Assembly: GCF_947301925.1 (NCBI RefSeq)
Contig: NZ_CAMYUE010000011.1
Span: 1-64,000 of the forward strand
DNA from: an uncultured Ruminococcus sp.
Lineage (GTDB): Bacteria > Bacillota > Clostridia > Oscillospirales > Ruminococcaceae
DNA: 64,000 nucleotides
Direction of reading: 5' to 3'
The translations under genes and the position numbers were made by a program. Every line of letters begins with the position of its first letter. Position 1 is the first letter of the stretch. The notes under the pieces were generated by a model. That model was not told where the DNA came from, did no database searches, and saw nothing but the letters and a program-made list of their open reading frames with translations. Below are positions 28,001 through 36,025 of this stretch, one piece after another.

Positions 28001-28408
28001 GCTCTTTGCATTCGCCAGATTTGCGTCATAGTAGCCCTTGGAATTGGCGCTGTAATACTTATAGCCGATACCGTAGTACCATGTGAGAACTGCGTCGCCG
28101 TTTTCGGGCTCGTCGTTCACAAAGGTGATGTACGGAGTCTGAACTATTACCTGCTGGCGGTAGGTTCCGGGAGCGATATGAATAGTCACACGGCTCTGTT
28201 CTGATGAGGGATTGAGGCTTGCAGCCCTGTCAACAGCCTCCTGGACCGTTGAGAAGTTGTTGCTCCTGCCCGCATAGCCTACATACAGATCCGTGCCGGC
28301 CGCAGCCGCTCTCATGGGCGGTACCGTCACCAGTGCCGATAAGAATACCGCAAGAGCCGATACAAGAGCCACCAGCTGCATGATCTGCTTTTTTGTTCTG
28401 CTAACCAT
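25013..28408 (-). CDS. Cellulosomal pectin methylesterase (CE8) - pectate lyase (PL1) with dockerin
   Basis: A 1131-residue secreted enzyme. Signal peptide 1-37; CE8 esterase about 38-400 with SSQDTLYT (Asp234), TDYIFGG (Asp255) and YLGRPWG; a fibronectin/Ig-like spacer about 410-510; a right-handed beta-helix pectate lyase of PL1 type about 520-830 with ITYHHNWF and NPRARN motifs; an unassigned accessory module about 845-1000; Thr linker 1036-1057; dockerin 1058-1131. One chain would remove methyl esters and then cleave the polygalacturonate. The accessory module has a D-x-R...PSWL pattern and may bind pectin; this is a guess. The start is ATG 28408 after AAGGAG. Confidence 0.94.
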   Translation of the reverse strand: MVSRTKKQIMQLVALVSALAVFLSALVTVPPMRAAAAGTDLYVGYAGRSNNFSTVQEAVDRAASLNPSSEQSRVTIHIAPGTYRQQVIVQTPYITFVNDEPENGDAVLTWYYGIGYKYYSANSKGYYDANLANAKSGKNVANHRWGATVQLWPKATNFKARNIVFENSFNRYITQEELNDGVELVGDTSVTKITQVRNNWTDAKSKAATERAAALSVDTGYAEFLNCKFLSSQDTLYTGGSPQYYKNCLIEGQTDYIFGGSNAVFDSCELRWKGYSSGSVGGYITAAREQGSPYTGYLFKDCKVTANPELTVSAGYLGRPWGQTAKVLFVNTTLQNSNMITAAGWTSMSGVQPESVDGFKENGTKLSNGQRVDLSQRKGHTVSDSDAANISITSYMNNWTPTFLSGEQPYEQPSGNIEGAIKTCGGWFEEAFVEFDSSKLGNNVKVSYAQSGSSEYTAVDGQLIRGTRVDIPGLKGNTEYNISLTGSNGSASCKIKTMAFDRSGYAHWNSSEGVGAYNNDGTLKSGVTVIYVTNDNKDTISYGGKTGLFNIFASEPSNVDFRLIGTIDVPGGAKANDGQQNDGSNMLYMKGGKNVTVEGIGTDANLNKWGFDMKHSTSCEVRNLWLGQYPDDGISVSGGSSSKSSCIWIHNNTIEKGYNAYAGNGIVDDDKADGDGSTDLKWAENVTVSYNIYKDCHKTSLVGGAASHEQDWITYHHNWFNNTESRNPRARNAHVHSYNNYFYNNKQYGIGASYNSKVFSENNYYENTNLPLDAVNMGSDAYSGTIKSFGDKFVSCNMGSGLAYQIVNSRNDKAYINNLKGGGDSYDNFDTDSSKIYGSYSVTSADAAKSDITAYAGRMQSKAYNAGTVTEGGDQPPVIEEYLKSRLISRLEVKDASYGAQWSIAESFSIGDKAFGDREHVIASVPGDIMDSEHIITACNSKNTDSDLAVLTAGADIIVFVALDQRVTNPPSWLNDFARQYDVITINDSEAERPFELYAKVVYCGQTVTLGTNGMSGACMNYTAFVKEYPHVIPITTTTSTVTTTTTTTTAPVPTGMAGDTNCDGKVELADALLIMQALANPNKYGIGGTYEKCLTEEGKNNGDVDRSVVGLTSNDALRIQEYLLHKVDTL

Positions 28409-28534
28409 TGCTTTTACTCCTTTTCGTAACGATGCAGTCCGCTGCCTAAGGCGGAGCTGCCTGAATATGGCGGTGCAGTTCCGGGGTATCACACAGGGAA
28501 AGAGAAACCGCAGAATATGCACCTATACACCATA

Positions 28535-28563
28535 ATTATATCATGTTTCTCTGTAAATGTAAA
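28535..28563 (-). promoter_or_regulatory. Promoter of the pectinase gene
   Basis: On the minus strand TTTACA (28558-28563), 17 nt, TATAAT (28535-28540), giving a leader of about 120 nt. Confidence 0.6.
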
Positions 28564-28700
28564 TAAAAACCTGCGATTCGCAGTCAGATTTATGTATTTA
28601 TACAACGACAGTTTCTTCCCTTTGGCTATTTTTCAGAAGTATGGCGATAATTTAATCTGCGGCTTAAAACAGACTGTTGGAGCACCTGTCGCTTTGGTTA

Positions 28701-28728
28701 TTGACAATGTTCCACAAAATGGTATAAT
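28701..28728 (+). promoter_or_regulatory. Promoter of hpt and the purine permease
   Basis: TTGACA (28701-28706), 16-nt spacer, TATAAT (28723-28728). The leader to the hpt ATG is only about 40 nt, with no room for a purine riboswitch. Confidence 0.8.
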
Positions 28729-28775
28729 TATAATGGAATATTATTTCCGTAATAACAACAAATGGAGGAAGATTC

Positions 28776-29324
28776 ATGAAATTCGACAGCACAGAAGAAT
28801 GGAAAAGCAAGATCAAACGCGTTATAATCTCTCAGGAGGAGATACGTGAGCAGCTGAAAAAGGCAGGAGCTATGATAAACTCCATCTACGACGGCAAGCC
28901 TGTACTGCTGGTGAGCATACTGAAGGGCTCCTTCATATTCATGGCGGACCTCTGCCGCGAGGTGACGGTCCCCTGCGAGATAGCCTTCATGGCCGCAAAA
29001 AGCTACTTCGAGGGCACACAGTCCTCGGGACACGTTGAGATCACCATGGATCTGAAACACGATATCAGCGGCTATCATGTAGTTATAGTCGAGGATATCA
29101 TAGATACCGGACGTACTCTCAATGAGATCATCAAGATACTGAAGGTAAGAGATCCTCTCTCCCTCCATGTCATCACTCTTCTGGACAAGCCCGACCGCCG
29201 TGTGGTGGAGTTGAAGGCGGACTATTCCCTCTTCACCATTCCCGATTACTTCGTTATAGGCTATGGTCTGGACTACGGCGAATTCTACAGAAATCTCCCG
29301 TATATAGCAGAATTTGAGGAATGA
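28776..29324 (+). CDS. hpt: Hypoxanthine phosphoribosyltransferase
   Basis: Converts hypoxanthine or guanine with PRPP to IMP or GMP in purine salvage. The 182-residue protein has the PRPP-binding signature VVIVEDIIDTGRTL and the flexible-loop region with KSYFEGT. The ATG follows GGAGG. The next gene, a purine-type permease, fits an uptake and salvage pair. Confidence 0.96.
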   Translation: MKFDSTEEWKSKIKRVIISQEEIREQLKKAGAMINSIYDGKPVLLVSILKGSFIFMADLCREVTVPCEIAFMAAKSYFEGTQSSGHVEITMDLKHDISGYHVVIVEDIIDTGRTLNEIIKILKVRDPLSLHVITLLDKPDRRVVELKADYSLFTIPDYFVIGYGLDYGEFYRNLPYIAEFEE

Positions 29325-29334
29325 GGTGAGGACA

Positions 29335-30696
29335 GTGTTTGAGAAGATATTCAAGCTCAGGGAGCGCAACACCAATGTTAAGACCGAGATCGCAGCAGGT
29401 ATCACCACCTTCATGACTATGGCCTATATCCTTGCCGTAAACCCCAACGTGCTGTCAACTACGGGCATGGACAGCACAGCCGTGCTTCTGGCGACCTGTC
29501 TGGCTTCATTCATAGGCACCATGTGCATGGCCTTTATGGCTAATCTGCCCTTTGCCCTGTCCGCAGGCATGGGACTCAACGCATACATGGCATACACAGT
29601 CTGCGGGAACCTTGGCTACCCATGGCAGGTTGCTCTCCTTGCGGTATTCATCGAGGGTATAATCTTCATAATACTCTCCCTCACAAAGGTCAGGGAGGCC
29701 ATATTCGACGCGATCCCCCTTTCGCTGAAACGGGCGGTATCAGTGGGAATAGGCCTGTTCATTGCATTTATCGGTCTCCAGAACGCAGGTCTGGCCGTTG
29801 ACTCCGCTACCCTCGTTACTCTCGTCAACTTCCGCGAGGACTTCAGCACAACAGGCATATGCGCTCTGCTCGCCCTTGTGGGACTTCTCGTCATGGCCAT
29901 ACTCTACATCAAAAAGGTGAAGGGCTCTATACTCATAGGTATATTCGCCACCTGGGGACTTGGCATAATCTGCGAGCTCACAGGTATATACGTCCCCGAT
30001 CCCGAGGCGGAATTCTTTACTCTTATCCCCTCCTTCCGCATGACAGACTTCTCAAAGCTGGGCGAGACCTTCGGTCAGTGCTTCAATGTGGATTTTGACG
30101 CTGTGGGAGTATTCAACTTCATCGTTATTATATTCTCATTCCTCTTTGTTGACCTTTTCGACACTCTGGGAACTCTTATCGGCGTAAGCACAAAGGCAGG
30201 CCTGCTGGACAAGGAAGGCAAGCTCCCCGCAATAAGGCCCGCTCTCATGGCTGACGCCGTAGCTACCACGGCAGGCGCCGTCCTCGGCACATCTACCACC
30301 ACCACATTCGTTGAGTCCTCCGCAGGTGCTGCGGCAGGCGGCAGAACAGGTCTTACTGCTCTGACAACGGCGGTGCTCTTCCTTTTCTCAATGCTGCTGG
30401 CGCCCATATTCATTGCTATACCCGCATTTGCAACAGCTCCCGCCCTGATACTTGTGGGCTTCCTCATGTTCAGCACGGTGTCCGAGATAAAGGTGGACGA
30501 AAAGAACTACACCTCGGCTGTCCCCGCATATCTCTGCGTGATAGCAATGCCCCTTTTCTACAGCATATCCGAGGGTATCGCCATCGGCGTTATCTCCTAC
30601 GTTGTTATAAACCTCGTATGCGGCAAGCGCAAGGAGATCAATCCTATCATGTACATTCTTGCGGTACTTTTCGTGCTGAAATACATATTCCTGTAA
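29335..30696 (+). CDS. NCS2-family (AzgA-type) purine permease
   Basis: A 453-residue membrane transporter of the nucleobase:cation symporter-2 family, AzgA-like branch, probably for hypoxanthine, guanine or adenine. The N-terminal EIAAGITTFMTMAYILAVNP and the later SSAGAAAGGRTGLTAL are typical. About 12 membrane segments are visible. The start proposed is GTG 29335, spaced 6 nt from AGGTG; TTG 29314 would overlap hpt and has no ribosome site. Confidence 0.93.
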   Translation: MFEKIFKLRERNTNVKTEIAAGITTFMTMAYILAVNPNVLSTTGMDSTAVLLATCLASFIGTMCMAFMANLPFALSAGMGLNAYMAYTVCGNLGYPWQVALLAVFIEGIIFIILSLTKVREAIFDAIPLSLKRAVSVGIGLFIAFIGLQNAGLAVDSATLVTLVNFREDFSTTGICALLALVGLLVMAILYIKKVKGSILIGIFATWGLGIICELTGIYVPDPEAEFFTLIPSFRMTDFSKLGETFGQCFNVDFDAVGVFNFIVIIFSFLFVDLFDTLGTLIGVSTKAGLLDKEGKLPAIRPALMADAVATTAGAVLGTSTTTTFVESSAGAAAGGRTGLTALTTAVLFLFSMLLAPIFIAIPAFATAPALILVGFLMFSTVSEIKVDEKNYTSAVPAYLCVIAMPLFYSISEGIAIGVISYVVINLVCGKRKEINPIMYILAVLFVLKYIFL

Positions 30697-30707
30697 ATCA
30701 AAATTAG

Positions 30708-30900
30708 CAGCGTGACGCTGCACCCTTGCCACGTTGTCGCTGGTAAACTCGCTTACAGCGCATATCCGTCGCAAATTATCACATTGTAGGGGCGGATATC
30801 ATCCGCCCGCCTATAAAGACAAAAGGCCGCACGGGACGATGCAGGCATCGCCCCTACAGGTATATTCACGTTGCGGACGGCCATTGGCCGTCCCTGCAAA
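30708..30900 (+). repeat. Mosaic palindromic intergenic repeat, copy A
   Basis: Blocks in order: GCAGCGTGACGCTGC followed by CACCCTTGCCACGTTGTCGC; CGCTTACAGCGCATATCCG with TCGCAAAT; the palindrome GGCGGATATCATCCGCC; a further GATGCAGGCATC block; and GGACGGCCATTGGCCGTCC. Most blocks recur, inverted, at 52526-52726. No coding potential is seen. Confidence 0.8.
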
Positions 30901-30916
30901 TATATATGCTTTAAAA

Positions 30917-30946
30917 TAAAAAAAGGACAGCTTTTGCTGTCCTTTT
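30917..30946 (-). terminator. Terminator of the polyamine operon
   Basis: AAAAGGACAGC and GCTGTCCTTTT form an 11-bp stem with a 4-nt loop; on the minus strand a T-rich tail follows. Confidence 0.88.
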
Positions 30947-30950
30947 GCTT

Positions 30951-31538
30951 TTAATGATTCTTTCCGCCCTTGAATTCCTTGGCTACTATGAGTATCTCCT
31001 CTTTTTCGACACATTCCCTGCCCTCAAAGCCGAGCCTTATTATATAGGGCATGAAGTCTATCAGCCGCAGAAATCCGTCCAGACCAAAGCTGCTGTCATA
31101 ATAATGGAGTATGGTGCTAAGCGCCGTTCCGTGAGTTCCCACCATTATATTCTCGTCCCTGTGAGCGTCAAGGATATCATTCACGGCAGCAATATTTCTG
31201 TCCATTACGGACTTCAGACACTCGCCGTCGCTTTCGGAAAAGCTCAGGTCTGCCCAGCGTTTGCGGAACATCTCCATGTTATTGCTGCTCTTGCCGTTCA
31301 GGCGCTCCCGCAGCCTTATATCGGTATCAATTGTAAGACCGTGCTCCGCGGCAGCCTGCTTTATGGTGTCATAGCTGCGCTTATATGGACTGGATATTGC
31401 ATAGTCAAGGTGTATTTCCTTCATTGCCTCCACAACCTTTGCGGTATCTCTCTGTCCCTCCGCGGTAAGGGGGCGGAGCTCCGCATTAAGGCAGGTATAA
31501 TCGGGCTGTGCATGGCGCACAAAGTAGATATTTGTCAT
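30951..31538 (-). CDS. Histidine phosphatase family protein
   Basis: A 195-residue member of the phosphoglycerate mutase-like superfamily. The phosphohistidine motif is YFVRHAQPD near the N terminus, and the second His is in MVGTHGTAL. The substrate is unknown. The ATG at 31538 overlaps the nspC stop by one base, after AAGGAG, so it is the last gene of the polyamine operon. A link to polyamine metabolism is inferred from position only. Confidence 0.88.
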   Translation of the reverse strand: MTNIYFVRHAQPDYTCLNAELRPLTAEGQRDTAKVVEAMKEIHLDYAISSPYKRSYDTIKQAAAEHGLTIDTDIRLRERLNGKSSNNMEMFRKRWADLSFSESDGECLKSVMDRNIAAVNDILDAHRDENIMVGTHGTALSTILHYYDSSFGLDGFLRLIDFMPYIIRLGFEGRECVEKEEILIVAKEFKGGKNH

Positions 31539-32665
31539 CACAGTCTCTCCTTAAAATCGCTGTATCCGAAGCTTCGCAGCGTCTCGAAGCTGCCGTCACT
31601 TTTCAGAAGCAGTATGGCAGGCAGGGGCATACCGTTGAAGGTGTTGTTCTTCACCATGGAGTATATGGCCATATCGCCGAACACCAGCCTGTCACCGATA
31701 TGCAGCAGCTCGTCGAAGGAATACTCTCCTATCATGTCCCCTGCAAGGCAGGTCTGGGAGCCCAGACGGTAGCTGAACTTCTTCTCCCCCTTTTCGCCCG
31801 AACCAACAAGAGGCGGACGGTAGGGCATTTCCAGCACATCGGGCATATGGCAGGCTGCCGAGGTGTCAAGGATAGCCATGGGCATATCGTTCTCCGTAAG
31901 GTCGAGGACCTCCGTCACCAGCCAGCCCGCATTGAGGGCTACAGCCTCGCCGGGCTCCAGAAAGACTTCCAGCCCGTACTTCTCCTGCATACGGCGTATG
32001 CAGCGTTCCAGCCGCGGTATATCGTAGTCCTCACGGGTTATGTGATGACCGCCGCCGAAGTTTATCCACTCCATGCGGGGCAGTATATCCCCGAACTTCT
32101 CCTCTATGGCATCAAGAGTTTTCTCCAGATCGTCGGAGTTCTGCTCGCAGAGGGTGTGGAAGTGCAGTCCCGTTACGCCGTCAAGATCGTCGGCGCGGAA
32201 GTTTTTCCGCGTAATGCCGAGCCTGGACTTCGGCGAGCAGGGGTCGTATATCTCATGCCCCTCCTGAGTGGAGCACTGGGGGTTTATGCGCAGACCTATC
32301 TTCTTCCCTGCCGCCAGAACGCGGCTGCGATACCTGTCCAGCTGAGAGAAGGAATTGAATATGATATGTCCGCAGTATGATATTATCTCGTCTATCTCGC
32401 TCTCGCGGTAAGCCGCCGAGAAAACATGGTTTTCCTCGCCCATCTCCTCATATCCCAGTCTTGCCTCAAAGAGACCGCTGCAGGCCGTACCTGCAAGGTA
32501 CTGCCCTATCATGGGATATAGATGATAGCATGAGAAAGCCTTCTGTGCAAGGAGTATCTTCGCGCCCGTCCTTTCGGAAACGCCGCGGAGTATCTCCAGA
32601 TTACGGATAAGCGCCGGCTCGTCCACTATGTAGCAGGGAGTCGGCACTTTTTTTACATCAAACAT
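31538..32665 (-). CDS. nspC: Carboxynorspermidine/carboxyspermidine decarboxylase
   Basis: A 375-residue PLP enzyme of the alanine-racemase fold that decarboxylates carboxynorspermidine or carboxyspermidine. The PLP lysine is Lys42 in LLAQKAFSC, HFHTLCEQ is family-specific, and INFGGGHHI and LEPGEAV bind the cofactor. Its partner, the dehydrogenase, is encoded upstream at 33819. Together they make sym-norspermidine from diaminopropane or spermidine from putrescine; since this operon makes putrescine, spermidine is the likelier product. Confidence 0.95.
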   Translation of the reverse strand: MFDVKKVPTPCYIVDEPALIRNLEILRGVSERTGAKILLAQKAFSCYHLYPMIGQYLAGTACSGLFEARLGYEEMGEENHVFSAAYRESEIDEIISYCGHIIFNSFSQLDRYRSRVLAAGKKIGLRINPQCSTQEGHEIYDPCSPKSRLGITRKNFRADDLDGVTGLHFHTLCEQNSDDLEKTLDAIEEKFGDILPRMEWINFGGGHHITREDYDIPRLERCIRRMQEKYGLEVFLEPGEAVALNAGWLVTEVLDLTENDMPMAILDTSAACHMPDVLEMPYRPPLVGSGEKGEKKFSYRLGSQTCLAGDMIGEYSFDELLHIGDRLVFGDMAIYSMVKNNTFNGMPLPAILLLKSDGSFETLRSFGYSDFKERL

Positions 32666-32670
32666 TTTGC

Positions 32671-33324
32671 TTATTTAAGGAAGTCGTCCATTGTGATCTG
32701 AACTCTGGGTGAACCGTCTGCATCGGGATCGATCATCTCCACCTTTTTCATCTTTATAGGTGTGTCGGGAGATGAAACAGCTCCGTCGCCGCCCATTGAA
32801 CGGGGTACCTTCAGGAAGTCATCAACTATCTCCATACCCTGGGTAACGGTACCGAATGCGGCATACTGTCCGTCAAGGAATGAGCAGTCTGTATAGCAGA
32901 TGAAGAACTGGCTGGAAGCGCTGTCGGGATCCATGCTTCTTGCCATTGATACAACGCCTCTCTGGTGAGAGAGATTGTTCTCAACGCCGTTCTGTGAAAA
33001 CTCGCCCTTGATGGTCTCATCGCTGCCGCCCATGCCTGTGCCGAGAGGGTCGCCGCCCTGTGCCATGAAGTCGTCAACTACACGGTGGAAGGTAAGGCCG
33101 TCATAGAAGCCCTCCTTTACCAGCTTTTCAAAGTTCTCGCAGGTTAAGGGAGCTTCCTTGGTGTTAAGGGTGATAACGATAGTGTTTCCGGCAGCCTTTT
33201 CGGCAGGTTTGCTCTCCTTGCTGCCGCCCTCATTGCCTGCGTTCTTGCCGCAGCCTGTGAGTACCAGCATAGTTGTTGCAGCAGCTACTGCCACTATCTT
33301 CTTTAAACTCTTGAAAAAATCCAT
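32671..33324 (-). CDS. Peptidyl-prolyl cis-trans isomerase lipoprotein, cyclophilin type
   Basis: A 217-residue lipoprotein with lipobox LTGC (Cys near residue 25) and a cyclophilin domain: LTFHRVVDDFMAQGGDP, FSQNGVENNLSHQRG and SSQFFICYTD. It should be anchored outside the membrane and speed folding of secreted proteins. The ATG at 33324 follows AGGAGG. Its presence among polyamine genes has no obvious reason. Confidence 0.94.
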   Translation of the reverse strand: MDFFKSLKKIVAVAAATTMLVLTGCGKNAGNEGGSKESKPAEKAAGNTIVITLNTKEAPLTCENFEKLVKEGFYDGLTFHRVVDDFMAQGGDPLGTGMGGSDETIKGEFSQNGVENNLSHQRGVVSMARSMDPDSASSQFFICYTDCSFLDGQYAAFGTVTQGMEIVDDFLKVPRSMGGDGAVSSPDTPIKMKKVEMIDPDADGSPRVQITMDDFLK

Positions 33325-33343
33325 TTTTCTTTCCTCCTGTTTT

Positions 33344-33817
33344 CTATTCTTCGCCGACATATGCCAGCTTTTTTACTATTGTAAGCCTTGAAAGTGAAAA
33401 ACCGATGACAGCGCCGAAAAAATTCAGTATAAAATCGTCGATGTCGCAGGCGCCGCGCATTGTTATGAACTGTATGATCTCCACGCTTATTATCACCGCA
33501 GCCGCAGTCAGGGCAAAGGAGCCGAACCTGCGCTGCTTCTTCCATATTGCGGGAAAAAACACGCCTATGGGCAGAAATGCGATGATGTTCCCGAAGATAT
33601 TCTCTGCGGAGATATCGCCGTAGATGTCGTCATTGCTGCGGAGATAGCCTGCGAACTCCGCCACCGTGCGGAAGGGCACGAAGTTGGTGTTCTCACGGAA
33701 GTATTCACCGTAGGAGCATACGCCCCACAGGCTTTCTCTCATAAGGAACAGCATAAAGGCTGCCGAAATGACGTAAAACGCAAAAAGCGTAAAGACTATG
33801 ACCCTTTTTATGCTCAA
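33344..33817 (-). CDS. VanZ-like membrane protein
   Basis: A 157-residue protein with four membrane segments and the VanZ-like pattern NFVPFRTVAEF, NIFGNIIAFLPIGVFFP, then CDIDDFILNFFGAVIG. The family is widespread and mostly uncharacterised; a few members affect teicoplanin resistance. The start is taken as TTG 33817, two bases after the stop of the dehydrogenase gene; no strong ribosome site is seen, so coupling is likely and the start is uncertain. Confidence 0.8.
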   Translation of the reverse strand: MSIKRVIVFTLFAFYVISAAFMLFLMRESLWGVCSYGEYFRENTNFVPFRTVAEFAGYLRSNDDIYGDISAENIFGNIIAFLPIGVFFPAIWKKQRRFGSFALTAAAVIISVEIIQFITMRGACDIDDFILNFFGAVIGFSLSRLTIVKKLAYVGEE

Positions 33818-33818
33818 A

Positions 33819-35021
33819 TCAGTCGACCAGCACCGGATCGAAGTCCTCCTCCCAGGGAAGTCCCCACTTGTTGAGAGCCTCCATAAAGGGATCGGGATCG
33901 AATTCCTCGATATTGTAAACGCCTGCCTTCTTCCAGGTGTCTGTCATTATCATCATAGCGCCTATCATAGCGGGAACGCCTGTGGTATAGGAGATGGCCT
34001 GGGAGCCCACTTCCCTGTAGCACTCCTGGTGATCGCAGATGTTGTAGAGGTAGTAGTTCTTGTCCTTGCCGTCCTTCTTGCCGCGGAAGATACAGCCGAT
34101 ATTGGTCTTGCCAACTGTTCTCGGACCAAGTGAAGCAGGATCCGGAAGTACAGCCTTCAGGAACTGGAGAGGTACTATCTCCTTGCCCTCATACATGATA
34201 GGCTCGATAGAGGTCATGCCCACGTTCTCAAGGCACTTGAGATGTGTGAGATAGCTCTGGCCGAAGGTCATGAAGAAGCGGATACGCTTGATGCCCTTGA
34301 TATTGAGTGCAAGGGACTCCAGCTCCTCGTGGTGGAGGAGGTACATATCCTTTTCGCCCACGCCCTTGAAGTTGTAAACGCGCTTGATCTCCATGGGCTC
34401 TGTCTCAACCCACTTGCCGTCCTCGATGTAGCTGCCCTTGGCGGAAACCTCGCGGATATTGATCTCGGGGTTGAAGTTTGTAGCGAAGGGATAGCCGTGA
34501 TCGCCGCCGTTGCAGTCGAGAATGTCGATGTAGTTTATCTCGTCGAACTCATGCTTCATGGCGTAAGCGGAGAATACTCCCGTAACACCGGGGTCGAAGC
34601 CGCTTCCGAGAAGGGCTGTGATACCTGCCTGCTCGAACCTCTCGCGGTATGCCCACTGCCACTTGTACTCGAATTTAGCGGTATCAAGGGGCTCATAGTT
34701 GGCTGTGTCAACGTAATGAGTCTTTGTAGCCAGACAAGCGTCCATGATTGTGAGATCCTGATAAGGCAGCGCCAGATTCAGCACCACATCGGGCTTGTAG
34801 CTGTTGATGAGAGCCACCAGCTCGTCAACGTTATCGGCATTCACCTGTGCGGTCTCGATAACTGTCTTTGTGGTGGGCTGGAGCTTTTCCTTCAGCGCGT
34901 CGCACTTGGACTTGGTACGGCTGGCTATCATTATGCCCTCAAATACCTCGCTGTTCTGGCAGCACTTGTGGATAGCAACGGAAGCAACTCCTCCGCAGCC
35001 GATTATCATACATTTTCCCAT
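33819..35021 (-). CDS. Carboxynorspermidine/carboxyspermidine dehydrogenase (saccharopine dehydrogenase family)
   Basis: A 400-residue NADP-dependent enzyme. The N terminus has the Rossmann motif IIGCGGVAS; later phrases LGSGFDPGVTGVFSAYAMKH, DCNGGDHGYPFATNFNPEIN and YTTGVPAMIGAMM match the polyamine branch of the saccharopine dehydrogenase family rather than lysine enzymes. It condenses aspartate semialdehyde with diaminopropane or putrescine. With nspC (31538) it forms an aspartate-dependent route to triamines. The ATG at 35021 is preceded by GGAGG. Confidence 0.93.
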   Translation of the reverse strand: MGKCMIIGCGGVASVAIHKCCQNSEVFEGIMIASRTKSKCDALKEKLQPTTKTVIETAQVNADNVDELVALINSYKPDVVLNLALPYQDLTIMDACLATKTHYVDTANYEPLDTAKFEYKWQWAYRERFEQAGITALLGSGFDPGVTGVFSAYAMKHEFDEINYIDILDCNGGDHGYPFATNFNPEINIREVSAKGSYIEDGKWVETEPMEIKRVYNFKGVGEKDMYLLHHEELESLALNIKGIKRIRFFMTFGQSYLTHLKCLENVGMTSIEPIMYEGKEIVPLQFLKAVLPDPASLGPRTVGKTNIGCIFRGKKDGKDKNYYLYNICDHQECYREVGSQAISYTTGVPAMIGAMMIMTDTWKKAGVYNIEEFDPDPFMEALNKWGLPWEEDFDPVLVD

Positions 35022-35048
35022 TTTTTATTCCTCCGTATCTTTAATATA

Positions 35049-35450
35049 TTATTGTCCTTTTTTATATGACAGATAGAATCCCATCATTATCAATGCGCTT
35101 GAAGCAATAAAGCACACAATGGTTATGACCTTGTGTATGGTCTCCCTGGGGAACCATATTCTCCCGGGCTTGTCAGGGTCTATAAAGAGCGTGACCTGCT
35201 GTCCCTCGCTCAGTTTTATAAACCAGGAGCTGAAATTGCTTTTTACTCTGTAGTCCACACCTTCATACCTGTATGTGAAGACGGGATAATAAGTGCGCCC
35301 TGAGTCAGAGTCGTTATTGGGTATCAGCTCTGCAACCGTCGCCTCTACCTCTTCGCTGCACTTCAGTCTCTTGATTATCATACCGAAAAGGTAAAGCACT
35401 CCTATTACAACAAATGCACCCATTATGATAACAGCAAACATCAGATTCAC
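35049..35450 (-). CDS. DUF3592 membrane protein (copy 1)
   Basis: A 133-residue protein with membrane segments at about residues 4-24 and 105-127 and, between them, a beta domain typical of DUF3592: TYYPVFTYRYEGVDYRV and VTLFIDPDKPGRIW. The function is unknown. It is one of three DUF3592 proteins in this operon. GTG at 35450 is the likely start after GGGGG. Confidence 0.85.
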   Translation of the reverse strand: MNLMFAVIIMGAFVVIGVLYLFGMIIKRLKCSEEVEATVAELIPNNDSDSGRTYYPVFTYRYEGVDYRVKSNFSSWFIKLSEGQQVTLFIDPDKPGRIWFPRETIHKVITIVCFIASSALIMMGFYLSYKKGQ

Positions 35451-35539
35451 AGCTTTTCGCCCCCTTGTCAGTTAAGCTATATATCCAAAGACTCATTCAG
35501 TTTTATGATAAAGTTCTGCATCGCCCCGTGCCCTGCCGC

Positions 35540-36001
35540 TTATCTCAGCATAAGCTTCATGGGAGTGAAGGGAGAAACGCTCTTTTCAAAGCCAAGCTTC
35601 CTGTACAGCGGATAGCCGTCCTTGGTGGCTTTAAGCTCGATGTAGTCAAGCTCCATGGTCTTTGCGTCCGCGATAAGGAGCTCCATGAGAGCTGTGGCGA
35701 TACCCTGTCTGCGCTTGCTCGCCTCGGTATAGACGTTGAGCACCGTTCCCACCCTGCCGTTGGGAAAGCTTGGATTAGGCGGGAGCTCCCTTACCGCAAG
35801 GAAGGCCGAGCCCACTATCCTGCCTTCGTCCTCTGCAATATAGGCAAAGAAGTCAATGTTCAGGTGCTCCGCATAATAGCGCGGCAGACCTGCCTTTATG
35901 CGTTCCTCCTCCGCCTCTGTCATATCGGGGAAGTCCTCGCGGAGATATCTGAGACGTATTTCCGCAAGTCCCGAATCGTTACGCGCTCTGAATATATTCA
36001 T
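35540..36001 (-). CDS. GNAT-family N-acetyltransferase
   Basis: A 153-residue GNAT enzyme with the acetyl-CoA loop SKRRQGIATALMELL and a YPLYRKLGFEKS C-terminal motif. Its place in the polyamine operon makes a polyamine-acetylating role possible, but the sequence is closer to generic GNATs and gives no substrate clue. ATG 36001 is preferred to the GTG at 36010 because GGGTGA is better spaced. Confidence 0.85.
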   Translation of the reverse strand: MNIFRARNDSGLAEIRLRYLREDFPDMTEAEEERIKAGLPRYYAEHLNIDFFAYIAEDEGRIVGSAFLAVRELPPNPSFPNGRVGTVLNVYTEASKRRQGIATALMELLIADAKTMELDYIELKATKDGYPLYRKLGFEKSVSPFTPMKLMLR

Positions 36002-36025
36002 AGTTATCACCCGAGATCCATTATA

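Noticed and set aside
28701..28776. Purine riboswitch before hpt
   Set aside because: The leader from the promoter to the ATG is about 40 nt, too short for the aptamer, and no motif is seen.
30708..30900. CRISPR array at the repeat region
   Set aside because: The blocks are different palindromes, not one direct repeat with regular spacers, and no cas genes are present.
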